Assembly (NCBI RefSeq): GCF_009498455.1
Contig: NZ_CP045644.1
Span: forward strand, 6,513,001-6,577,000
Direction: 5' to 3'
Length of the DNA stretch: 64,000 nucleotides
Origin: Variovorax paradoxus
GTDB lineage: Bacteria; Pseudomonadota; Gammaproteobacteria; Burkholderiales; Burkholderiaceae_C
Shown here: positions 49,632 through 56,077 of the stretch, piece by piece
Position numbering within the stretch: position 1 is the first letter of the stretch
How the letters are laid out: every line of letters starts with the position of its first letter
Notes under the pieces: model-generated
Databases searched by the model: none
What the model saw: only the letters and a program-made list of their open reading frames with translations
Told to the model about the DNA's origin: nothing
Program-made: the position numbers and the translations under genes

Positions 49632-50996
49632 TCAGCGGGCGGGCGTGGCGGCCAACGCCAGCCGCGCCTCGAGCCCGCCTTCGGCGCGGTTATGCAGCGT
49701 GAGTTCGGCGCCCATGGCCATGGCCAACTGGTGCGCAATGGCCAGGCCCAGGCCCGTGCCGCCGGTGCTGCGATTGCGCGAACTTTCGACGCGGTAGAAG
49801 GGCTTGAGCACCGCGTCGAGTTCGTCGGGCGGAATGCCCGGGCCGTTGTCGCGCACGCTCACCACGAGGCGGCCGCCCTCGCCTTCGGCCTGCACGCGCA
49901 GCGTCACGTCGGTGCCGAACTTCAGCGCGTTGTCGATCAGGTTCATGAGGATGCGGCGCAGCGCGTTCGGACGGCTCACGATCGGCGCGCCGGCGCGGCC
50001 TTCGAGCCGCACCTGCTGGCCCACGTCTTCGTAGTCGGCCACCATGCTTTCGAACAGCGCATCGGCGTCGATGCGCAGCGGCGGCTCGGTGGCGCCGTGG
50101 AGCGTGCGCGCATAGGTCACGCCTTCGCGCACCAGCGCGTTCATCGCGTCCAGGTCCTGGCGAAATTTCTCGCGGTCGTGGGTGTCGTCCATCAGGTCGG
50201 TGCGCAGGCGCATCCGCGTGATGGGCGTCTGCAGGTCGTGCGAAATGGCCGCCAGGATCTCGACGCGCTCCGACATGTAGCCCGCGATGCGCTGCTGCAT
50301 GGCGTTGAAGGCGCGCGCCGCGTGCGCCACTTCGGTCGGGCCCTCTTCCGCCAGCGTGCGGCTCTTCAGGTCGGGGCCGAGCTGGTCGGCCGCCGCGGAC
50401 AGCTGCGCGAGCGGCCGTGTCACCAGCCGCACTGCGACCCAGGCGCACACCGCCAGCACCAGCAGCTGGCCCACCAGCAGCCACATCACCCAGCCCGACA
50501 CCGGCATGCCCACGCGCATGGCGTGCACGACCACGGACGACCCGTCGCCCAGCCGCACCTCGATCTGCAGGCCCTCGGGCGGCCAGGCCACCTCGCCGAC
50601 CTTGACGACGGGGAACGGGCGCATCGCATCGACGATGGCCGCCGCAAACTGCTGCGACGCCTGCGAGGCGGGCGCGCCGCCCTGCGCATTGCCGCCCAGC
50701 ACGAAGCGGTAGTTGCGCCGCTCCAGCTTGTCGAGCCAGCCGGTGCGCTCCGCCGCGGGGAGCCGGTCGAGGATGGCGACCGAGCTCGCGATGTCGCGCT
50801 CGATGCCGATCATCATCAGCTCGCGAAGCGCCATGTTCCGCTCGTAGCGGATCGCGGCGAAGGTGAGCAGCTGCGCGATCGCCAGGCCCACCACGATGAT
50901 CAGCGTCACGCGGGCATACAGCGAGCCGGGCAGCAGCCGGCGCCAGCGGGGCGCGGTACCGGATGGGTTCGCAACAGGGTTCGCGGAAGTGGACAT
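49632..50996 (-). CDS. Sensor histidine kinase (EnvZ-like)
   Basis: 454 residues. Two transmembrane helices (about 30-48 and 168-190) bracket a periplasmic sensor of about 115 residues. A HAMP linker (190-245), phospho-acceptor H253 in AAISHDLQTPITRMRLR, and an ATPase domain with NLIDNALKFG, DNGPGIPPDEL and TGGTGLGLAIAHQLA complete the kinase. It is downstream of ohr by 48 bases. Its partner regulator is transcribed divergently on the other side of ohr, an uncommon split. A sensor for oxidative or membrane stress is suggested by that setting. Confidence 0.92.
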   Translation of the reverse strand: MSTSANPVANPSGTAPRWRRLLPGSLYARVTLIIVVGLAIAQLLTFAAIRYERNMALRELMMIGIERDIASSVAILDRLPAAERTGWLDKLERRNYRFVLGGNAQGGAPASQASQQFAAAIVDAMRPFPVVKVGEVAWPPEGLQIEVRLGDGSSVVVHAMRVGMPVSGWVMWLLVGQLLVLAVCAWVAVRLVTRPLAQLSAAADQLGPDLKSRTLAEEGPTEVAHAARAFNAMQQRIAGYMSERVEILAAISHDLQTPITRMRLRTDLMDDTHDREKFRQDLDAMNALVREGVTYARTLHGATEPPLRIDADALFESMVADYEDVGQQVRLEGRAGAPIVSRPNALRRILMNLIDNALKFGTDVTLRVQAEGEGGRLVVSVRDNGPGIPPDELDAVLKPFYRVESSRNRSTGGTGLGLAIAHQLAMAMGAELTLHNRAEGGLEARLALAATPAR

Positions 50997-51044
50997 GGAC
51001 AGCTTCGTCGGTAGGCGGCGTGGCGATGCGTCAGCGCAGCGGGC

Positions 51045-51464
51045 TCACACCAGGTGGATGGCAACGTCGATGTTGCCTCGGGTTGCCTTGGAATAGGGGC
51101 AGGTCTGGTGCGCGGCCTCGGTGAGGGCCTGCGCCACCTCTCGGTCCAGGCCCGGCAGGCTCACGTTCAGGCGCGCCTGCAGGAAGTAGTCGCCGCCCGC
51201 CGTGCCCAGGTCGACCTCGGCATCGACGGTCAGGTCGGGCGGCAGTGCGACCTTCATCTTGCCGGCCGCCTTGCCCATCGCGCCGATGAAGCAGGCCGAC
51301 CAGCCGGCCGCGAACAGCTGCTCGGGGTTGGTGCCGGTGCCGGCGCTGCCGGGCGACGAGAGCTTGATGTCCAGGCGGCCGTCCGAGCTGCGCGCCTCGC
51401 CGTCGCGGCCTCCCGAGGAGGTGCGGGTCTTGCCGGTGTAGAGGACTTTGTCGATGCGGGTCAT
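51045..51464 (-). CDS. ohr: Organic hydroperoxide resistance protein (Ohr/OsmC family)
   Basis: 139 residues. A thiol peroxidase that reduces organic and fatty-acid hydroperoxides. Reactive C58 is in FAAGWSACFIGAM and resolving C122 in HQTCPYSKATRGN; the N-terminal half has KVLYTGKT. AAGGA lies nine bases before the ATG. Usually ohr is controlled by a neighbouring MarR-type OhrR; none is present here, and instead a two-component system brackets it. Its upstream DNA holds promoter module 1, shared with two other genes. Confidence 0.94.
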   Translation of the reverse strand: MTRIDKVLYTGKTRTSSGGRDGEARSSDGRLDIKLSSPGSAGTGTNPEQLFAAGWSACFIGAMGKAAGKMKVALPPDLTVDAEVDLGTAGGDYFLQARLNVSLPGLDREVAQALTEAAHQTCPYSKATRGNIDVAIHLV

Positions 51465-51501
51465 GAAGGTTCCTTGGGTGCAGGAGGGTTGAAAACGGAC
51501 G

Positions 51502-51578
51502 GATTGTTGGGCCGCTTTCCCCCTGCCGGATCGCCTTCTGTATGCCTGTGTATCTGCGCCGGAAACCCACACACTACG
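51502..51578 (-). promoter_or_regulatory. Shared promoter module, copy 1 (upstream of ohr)
   Basis: In the direction of ohr, a 37-base conserved core (51541-51577) ends AGATACACAGGCATA. Then come exactly 32 variable bases and AACAATCCG (AACAATC is 51502-51508 in reverse). The core contains ATACA-N5-ATACA, a direct repeat with 10-base period like tandem OmpR-family sites (the last A lies just past the core). AACAAT could act as a -10 element. Confidence 0.75.
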
Positions 51579-51657
51579 TTTCCAACGGCGCCCCCCTGCA
51601 CCCCGCCGGAACGCTACATTGCGGCTGCGGCGCCGTGCCGCCACTGTCCACCCTGCC

Positions 51658-52398
51658 ATGACGCCCAAGACCTCCGACCACATCCTCATCGTCGACGACG
51701 ACCGGGACATCCGCGAACTGCTCACCACCTACCTGGTGAAGAACGGCTTGCGCGTGGTCTCGGTGCCCACCGGGCGCCACATGCGCGCCGCGCTCGAGGC
51801 GTCGGGGCCTTTCGACCTGATCATCCTGGACCTGATGCTGCCCGGCGAAGACGGGCTCACGCTGTGCCGCGACCTGCGCACCGGCAAGTACAAGGCCACG
51901 CCCATCCTCATGCTCACCGCGCGCAGCGAGGAAGCCGACCGCATCCTGGGCCTGGAGATGGGCGCCGACGATTACCTGGCCAAGCCCTTTTCCGCGCGCG
52001 AGCTGCTGGCGCGCATCCGCGCCGTGATGCGGCGCACGCGCATGCTGCCGCCGAACATGGGCAGCGTCGAGCCCTCGCAGCAGCTGGGATTCGGGGAGTG
52101 GCAGGTCGACACCGTGGCGCGCCACCTGATCGACGATGCGGGCGTGATGGTGGCGCTGAGCGGCGCCGAGTACCGGCTGCTGCGCGTGTTCCTCGACCAC
52201 CCGCAGAAGGTGCTCAGCCGCGACCAGCTGCTGAGCCTGACGCAGGGGCGCGAAGCCGAGCTCTTCGAGCGCTCCATCGACCTGCTCGTGAGCCGTCTGC
52301 GCCAGCGCCTGCGCGACGATGCGCGCGAGCCCCGCTACATCAAGACCGTGCGCAGCGAAGGCTACGTGCTCGCTTCGGCGGTCGAAGCGAGAGACTGA
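51658..52398 (+). CDS. OmpR-family response regulator
   Basis: 246 residues. The receiver domain (about 8-120) is complete: acidic pocket VDDDRD, phospho-acceptor D58 in LIILDLMLPGEDG, and K109 in DDYLAKPFS. The winged-helix domain (about 145-240) ends RSEGYVLAS. It is divergent from ohr and the kinase gene and is the obvious partner of that kinase. It is the leading candidate to bind the direct ATACA repeats in the three promoter modules nearby. The 5' codon choice at 51658 gives MTPKTSDHILIVDDD. Confidence 0.93.
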   Translation: MTPKTSDHILIVDDDRDIRELLTTYLVKNGLRVVSVPTGRHMRAALEASGPFDLIILDLMLPGEDGLTLCRDLRTGKYKATPILMLTARSEEADRILGLEMGADDYLAKPFSARELLARIRAVMRRTRMLPPNMGSVEPSQQLGFGEWQVDTVARHLIDDAGVMVALSGAEYRLLRVFLDHPQKVLSRDQLLSLTQGREAELFERSIDLLVSRLRQRLRDDAREPRYIKTVRSEGYVLASAVEARD

Positions 52399-52507
52399 CC
52401 GACGCCACGCTCTGGCACTGCGTCGGGTGGCGCAGCTCGTGCGCGAACCCGCCTGCAAAGAACAGCAGTGCGAACCAGAGCTTCTTGAATCCGCGAGAGC
52501 GCGTCAT
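52340..52507 (-). CDS. Small secreted-looking protein behind promoter module 2
   Basis: 55 residues starting MTRSRGFKKLWFALLFFAGG, then FAHELRHPTQ: a basic start and hydrophobic core like a signal peptide or short membrane anchor. AAGGAAA lies nine bases before the ATG. Its 3' part overlaps the end of the response regulator gene on the opposite strand by 59 bases, and the C-terminal RPPKRARSLRCARS may only reflect that overlap. Support comes chiefly from the promoter module and ribosome site, which match those of ohr. It is too short for standard length cut-offs. Confidence 0.5.
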   Translation of the reverse strand: MTRSRGFKKLWFALLFFAGGFAHELRHPTQCQSVASVSLSLRPPKRARSLRCARS

Positions 52508-52547
52508 GGGGGTTTCCTTCGGGCGATGCGTGAGTGGATGACGGGCG

Positions 52548-52624
52548 GATTGTTGGCCGCCTTTTCACCGCACAACGGGCATTGCGTATGCCTGTGTATC
52601 TCCACCTGAAATCGACACACCACG
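52548..52624 (-). promoter_or_regulatory. Shared promoter module, copy 2 (upstream of the small protein)
   Basis: In the gene direction the core (52587-52623) ends AGATACACAGGCATA and matches copy 1 at about 31 of 37 positions. After exactly 32 bases comes AACAATCCG (52548-52554 reversed for AACAATC). The distance from core to start codon is 79 bases, against 76 for ohr. Confidence 0.72.
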
Positions 52625-52661
52625 TTGCGTTGAGGCGGCCTCGCACGCCTGCGATTGAAAT

Positions 52662-52737
52662 TTAGTGTGGCCGAAACCGGCGCAGATACAGAGGCATACA
52701 CAAGCCGGTCAGGGAGCGGACTTCGCGCCGAACAATC
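52662..52737 (+). promoter_or_regulatory. Shared promoter module, copy 3 (upstream of the exported hydrolase)
   Basis: The core (52662-52698) ends AGATACAGAGGCATA and matches copy 1 at about 29 of 37 positions. It again has 32 bases before AACAATC (52731-52737). The hydrolase ATG is 72 bases past the core. Copies 2 and 3 face away from each other across 37 bases. Confidence 0.72.
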
Positions 52738-52770
52738 GCGCCGTCAATCCCTTCGAACCCAGGAATTTCC

Positions 52771-53793
52771 ATGACCACATCGCTCTTTCTGCCGCGCCGT
52801 TCGTTCCTCGGCAAGGCCGCACTCGGCCTCGCCGCCACGCAGCTGACGTCGATCGTTCCCGCCTTCGCCCAATCTGCCAGCACCGGCAGCACCAAGCGCC
52901 TCGAGCCCCTGAAGAGCATCGACGCCGGCAGCCTGCGCATTGGCTACTACGAGGCCGGCCCGGCCGACGGCGCGCCGGTGATTCTTCTGCACGGCTGGCC
53001 CTACGACATCCACATGTTCGTCGACGTTGCACCGCAGCTGGCCGCCGCGGGCTTTCGCGTCATCGTGCCGTACCTGCGCGGCTACGGCACCACGCGCTTC
53101 CTGTCGGCGGACACGCCGCGCAACGGGCAGCAGTCGGCGGTGGCCGTCGACATCGTTGCGCTGATGGATGCGCTGAAGATCCCCGTCGCCACCGTGGCCG
53201 GCTGCGACTGGGGCGCGCGCACCGCGTGCATCATGGCCGCGCTGTGGCCGGAGCGCGTGAAGGCGCTGGTGTCGGTCAGTGGCTACCTCATCGGCAGCCA
53301 GGAGGCCGGCAAGGCGCCGCTGCCGCCGCAGGCCGAGCTGCAGTGGTGGTACCAGTACTACTTCGCGACCGAACGCGGCCGTGCGGGCTACGAGAAGAAC
53401 CGCCACGACTTCGCCAAGCTCATCTGGCAGATCGCCTCGCCGAAGTGGAACTTCGATGCCGCCACCTTCGAGCGCAGCGCCGTGGCCTTCGAGAACCCCG
53501 ACCACGTCGCGATCACGGTCCACAACTACCGCTGGCGCCTCGGCCTGGCCGAGGGTGAGGCGAAGTACCAGGCGCTGGAGAACCGGCTCGCCCAGGCGCC
53601 GGTGATCGGCGTGCCCACCATCACGCTCGAAGGCGACGCCAACGGCGCGCCGCATCCGCAGCCGAGCGCGTACGCGAAGAAATTCTCGGGCCGTTACGAG
53701 CACCGGCTGGTCAGCGGCGGCATCGGCCACAACCTGCCGCAGGAAGCGCCCGAGGCGTTTGCGAAGGCGGTGATCGACGTGGCGCGCGGGTAA
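52771..53793 (+). CDS. Tat-exported alpha/beta hydrolase (epoxide-hydrolase/haloalkane-dehalogenase type)
   Basis: 340 residues. A twin-arginine signal (PRRSFLGKAALGLAATQL, ending AFA before QSAS) directs it to the periplasm. The hydrolase domain has HGWPYDIHMF, PYLRGYGTTRF and the nucleophile elbow GCDWGAR with D146. An aspartate nucleophile there marks the epoxide hydrolase and dehalogenase branch rather than serine esterases. The late His is in GGIGHNLPQEAPE. Expression is presumably driven by promoter module 3, linking it to ohr and a stress response. Substrate unknown. Confidence 0.88.
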   Translation: MTTSLFLPRRSFLGKAALGLAATQLTSIVPAFAQSASTGSTKRLEPLKSIDAGSLRIGYYEAGPADGAPVILLHGWPYDIHMFVDVAPQLAAAGFRVIVPYLRGYGTTRFLSADTPRNGQQSAVAVDIVALMDALKIPVATVAGCDWGARTACIMAALWPERVKALVSVSGYLIGSQEAGKAPLPPQAELQWWYQYYFATERGRAGYEKNRHDFAKLIWQIASPKWNFDAATFERSAVAFENPDHVAITVHNYRWRLGLAEGEAKYQALENRLAQAPVIGVPTITLEGDANGAPHPQPSAYAKKFSGRYEHRLVSGGIGHNLPQEAPEAFAKAVIDVARG

Positions 53794-53807
53794 GCCGCGC
53801 ACGCCCC

Positions 53808-54746
53808 TCAGTCGGCAGTGAGTGCCTGCGCCTGCACCTGCGCGTTCGCCTGCGGCTCGGCGTCGAAGCGCTCGAACCCGCAGTAGCACAGGAAGTGGCG
53901 GTTGGCGGCGCGGCCGAACAAGGTCATGCCGAGCTTGCTGGCCAGCTCGTGCCCCATCGCGGTGACGCCGTTGCGCGAGACGATGATCGGCACGCCCATG
54001 TGGGCCGACTTCATCACCATCTCGCTGGTCAGCCGACCCGTGGTGTAGAAAATCTTGTCGCCGCCGTCGATGCCGTGCACCGCCATCCAGCCGGCAATGG
54101 AATCGATGGCGTTGTGCCGGCCGACGTCTTCCACGAACACCAGCATCTCGGTGCCGCGGAACAGCGCACAGCCGTGCACCGAGCCCGCATGCCGGTGCAC
54201 GCTGTGGCGCGATTTCATGAGTTCGAGAATGCGCAGCAGCGTGCCCTGCGCGATGCGCGCCGACTGCGCGGTCGGCAGCCGCACGGCGCCGATCTGGGCC
54301 ATGGCATCGCCGAACACGGTGCCTTGTCCACAGCCCGTGGTCACGACCCGGTGCGCGGTTTTTTCGGCAAGGTTGGCGATGCCCGCGTGCGTTTTCACCG
54401 CCGCCGCCTCCACGCTCCAGTCGACGTCGATGCTCTCGACGTCGCTCGCGCGCTGCACCAGGTTCTGGTTGAGCAGGTAGCCCAGCACCAGCAGCTCGGG
54501 CGCGGCGCCCAGGGTCATGAGCGTCACGAGTTCGCGCTTGTCGACGAAGACGGTCAACGGCCGCTCCGCCGGGATGTCGATGTCGCGGCGCTCGCCGTGC
54601 TGGTCGACGATCTCGATGCGGCGCAACAGCGGGCCGCGCGCCGGGTTCAGGCGCGGCGCGTCGGCGCGCCGGGGCAGCGCCACGGCGTCGAAAGCCAGCG
54701 GTGCTTCGTTCGCGTCGTCTGCTTCGTCTTCATCAGGTGGGGCCAT
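53808..54746 (-). CDS. fdhD: FdhD, sulfur carrier for formate dehydrogenase maturation
   Basis: 312 residues. FdhD passes sulfur from IscS to the molybdenum cofactor of formate dehydrogenase. Motifs: LLVLGYLLNQNLV, the Cys loop VVTTGCGQGTVFGD, HRHAGSVHGCALF, VEDVGRHNAIDSI and TTGRLTSEMVMKSA. The loop has a single Cys where the E. coli protein has CxxC. The first 35 residues are an acidic and Ala-rich extension. It is divergent from the formate dehydrogenase operon that it serves. Confidence 0.94.
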   Translation of the reverse strand: MAPPDEDEADDANEAPLAFDAVALPRRADAPRLNPARGPLLRRIEIVDQHGERRDIDIPAERPLTVFVDKRELVTLMTLGAAPELLVLGYLLNQNLVQRASDVESIDVDWSVEAAAVKTHAGIANLAEKTAHRVVTTGCGQGTVFGDAMAQIGAVRLPTAQSARIAQGTLLRILELMKSRHSVHRHAGSVHGCALFRGTEMLVFVEDVGRHNAIDSIAGWMAVHGIDGGDKIFYTTGRLTSEMVMKSAHMGVPIIVSRNGVTAMGHELASKLGMTLFGRAANRHFLCYCGFERFDAEPQANAQVQAQALTAD

Positions 54747-54840
54747 GCAGGAATGCTACGACACCGCGCTGGTGCGGCATGCCCGGGTTTTCGCGTCGGC
54801 GATCGAGGGGTACTGCGCGCAGACCCGCGTGCCATCGGCT

Positions 54841-55449
54841 ATGGTTCGGCCCATGCTCTCCTCGGACACCCCCGCGCCAGCCACCGCGCCCACGGGCCGC
54901 CCGACGCTCGACGTCGCGGTGGTCATGCGCCGCGAACGCCTGCATGGCCCGTCGAGCCACTGGCAGCCCTGGCGCTGGACGCTCGACAGCGTGCAGCCCG
55001 ACGAGCCCGGCTTCGGCACCGGACCGCGCCTGCTGCGCGACGACGGCGGCGCGCAGCAGTGGCTGCACCCCGGCTTCAAGGTCGAGCTGTTCCGCGACGA
55101 GGCCGAGGGCTACCACCTCAACGCGATCACGCCGACGCCGTGCTGGTTCGTGCTGTGGCGCATGGACGAGGAAGCGACGCTGTCCACGGAACCCATTCCG
55201 CGCCCGGTCGTGGTCACGCTCAGCTACTACGAGGCCGGGCGCTGGCTCGATGCGCAGGAAACCGTCGAGCAGGTGCCGGCCCCCGCGGAGGTGGTCGACT
55301 GGGTGCGCGCCTTCGTCGACGAGCACTACGTGATCGAGCCCAAGCGCCGCCGGCGGCCCGAGAGCTTCCGGTCGCTGGTCGACCGTTTCGGCAACGCCGC
55401 GAGCGTGTCGACCGAGAAAAAGCGCGGACGGGGTGCGGGCGATGTCTGA
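54841..55449 (+). CDS. DUF3305 protein, first gene of the formate dehydrogenase operon
   Basis: 202 residues. The DUF3305 body runs from RPTLDVAVVMRRERLHGPS through WQPWRWTLDSV and HPGFKVELFRDEAEGYHLN to a basic C-terminus. The family occurs beside formate dehydrogenase genes in betaproteobacteria and is taken to help assembly; the role is not proven. Start is uncertain: ATGs at 54745, 54841 and 54853 are in frame. The first would overlap the divergent fdhD start and leave no promoter, so I prefer 54841 or 54853. Its 3' end overlaps the DUF3306 gene by eight bases. Confidence 0.82.
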   Translation: MVRPMLSSDTPAPATAPTGRPTLDVAVVMRRERLHGPSSHWQPWRWTLDSVQPDEPGFGTGPRLLRDDGGAQQWLHPGFKVELFRDEAEGYHLNAITPTPCWFVLWRMDEEATLSTEPIPRPVVVTLSYYEAGRWLDAQETVEQVPAPAEVVDWVRAFVDEHYVIEPKRRRRPESFRSLVDRFGNAASVSTEKKRGRGAGDV

Positions 55450-56077
55450 GGGTTTTCTCGGACGCTGGTCGCGCCGCAAGCAGGAGGTGCGCGCGGCCGA
55501 GGCCGTCGTGGAAGAGAAAGAAAAGGCGCCGCCGGCAGATGAACCCGTGCCGGCGCCCGGCCTCGTTGCGGCGCCGGCCGCCCTGCCGCCCGAAGCCGAC
55601 CCGGACGGCGCGCCGCCGTTGACCCTTGCGGACGTGGACGCGCTGGGCATCGAGTCCGACTACACGCCCTTCCTCACGAAGCAGGTGGCGCCCGAGGTCA
55701 AGAACGCGGCCTTCCGCAAGCTCTTTGCCGATCCGCATTTCAATGTGATGGACGGCCTCGACACCTACGTCGACGACTACTCCCAGTCCACCCCCGTGCC
55801 CGAGAGCGTGCTGCGCCAGATGGCCAGCGCCAAGTTCCTCAAGCTCTTCGACGAAGAGCCCAAAGACGCCGAAGCCACCGAAGACATTCCCCCTGAAACC
55901 CCCGACGCCATCGAGGCGACGGACGTGGCACAGTCCCAGGATCCCGCAACGCTTCCCAGCCCGCCGGTTGCCCCGATGCAACCCGCCAGCCAAGAAACCG
56001 ATGACCACCACGCTGATTTGCGACTGCAACCAGACGATGCCGCTCGAGCCGAAGACGCTCGGCGCGGCACTGGCTGA
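55442..56077 (+). CDS. DUF3306 protein
   Basis: 211 residues. Opens MSEGFLGRWSRRKQEVRAAE, then a Pro/Ala/Glu-rich disordered stretch (about 25-60). The conserved core is LTLADVDALGIESDYTPFL, ALRKLF-like AAFRKLFADPHFNVMDGLD, and VLRQMASAKFLKLFDEEP. A long acidic, Pro-rich tail follows and is read through the start of the next gene (77-base overlap). It always accompanies DUF3305 in formate dehydrogenase clusters; molecular role unknown. Confidence 0.82.
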   Translation: MSEGFLGRWSRRKQEVRAAEAVVEEKEKAPPADEPVPAPGLVAAPAALPPEADPDGAPPLTLADVDALGIESDYTPFLTKQVAPEVKNAAFRKLFADPHFNVMDGLDTYVDDYSQSTPVPESVLRQMASAKFLKLFDEEPKDAEATEDIPPETPDAIEATDVAQSQDPATLPSPPVAPMQPASQETDDHHADLRLQPDDAARAEDARRGTG

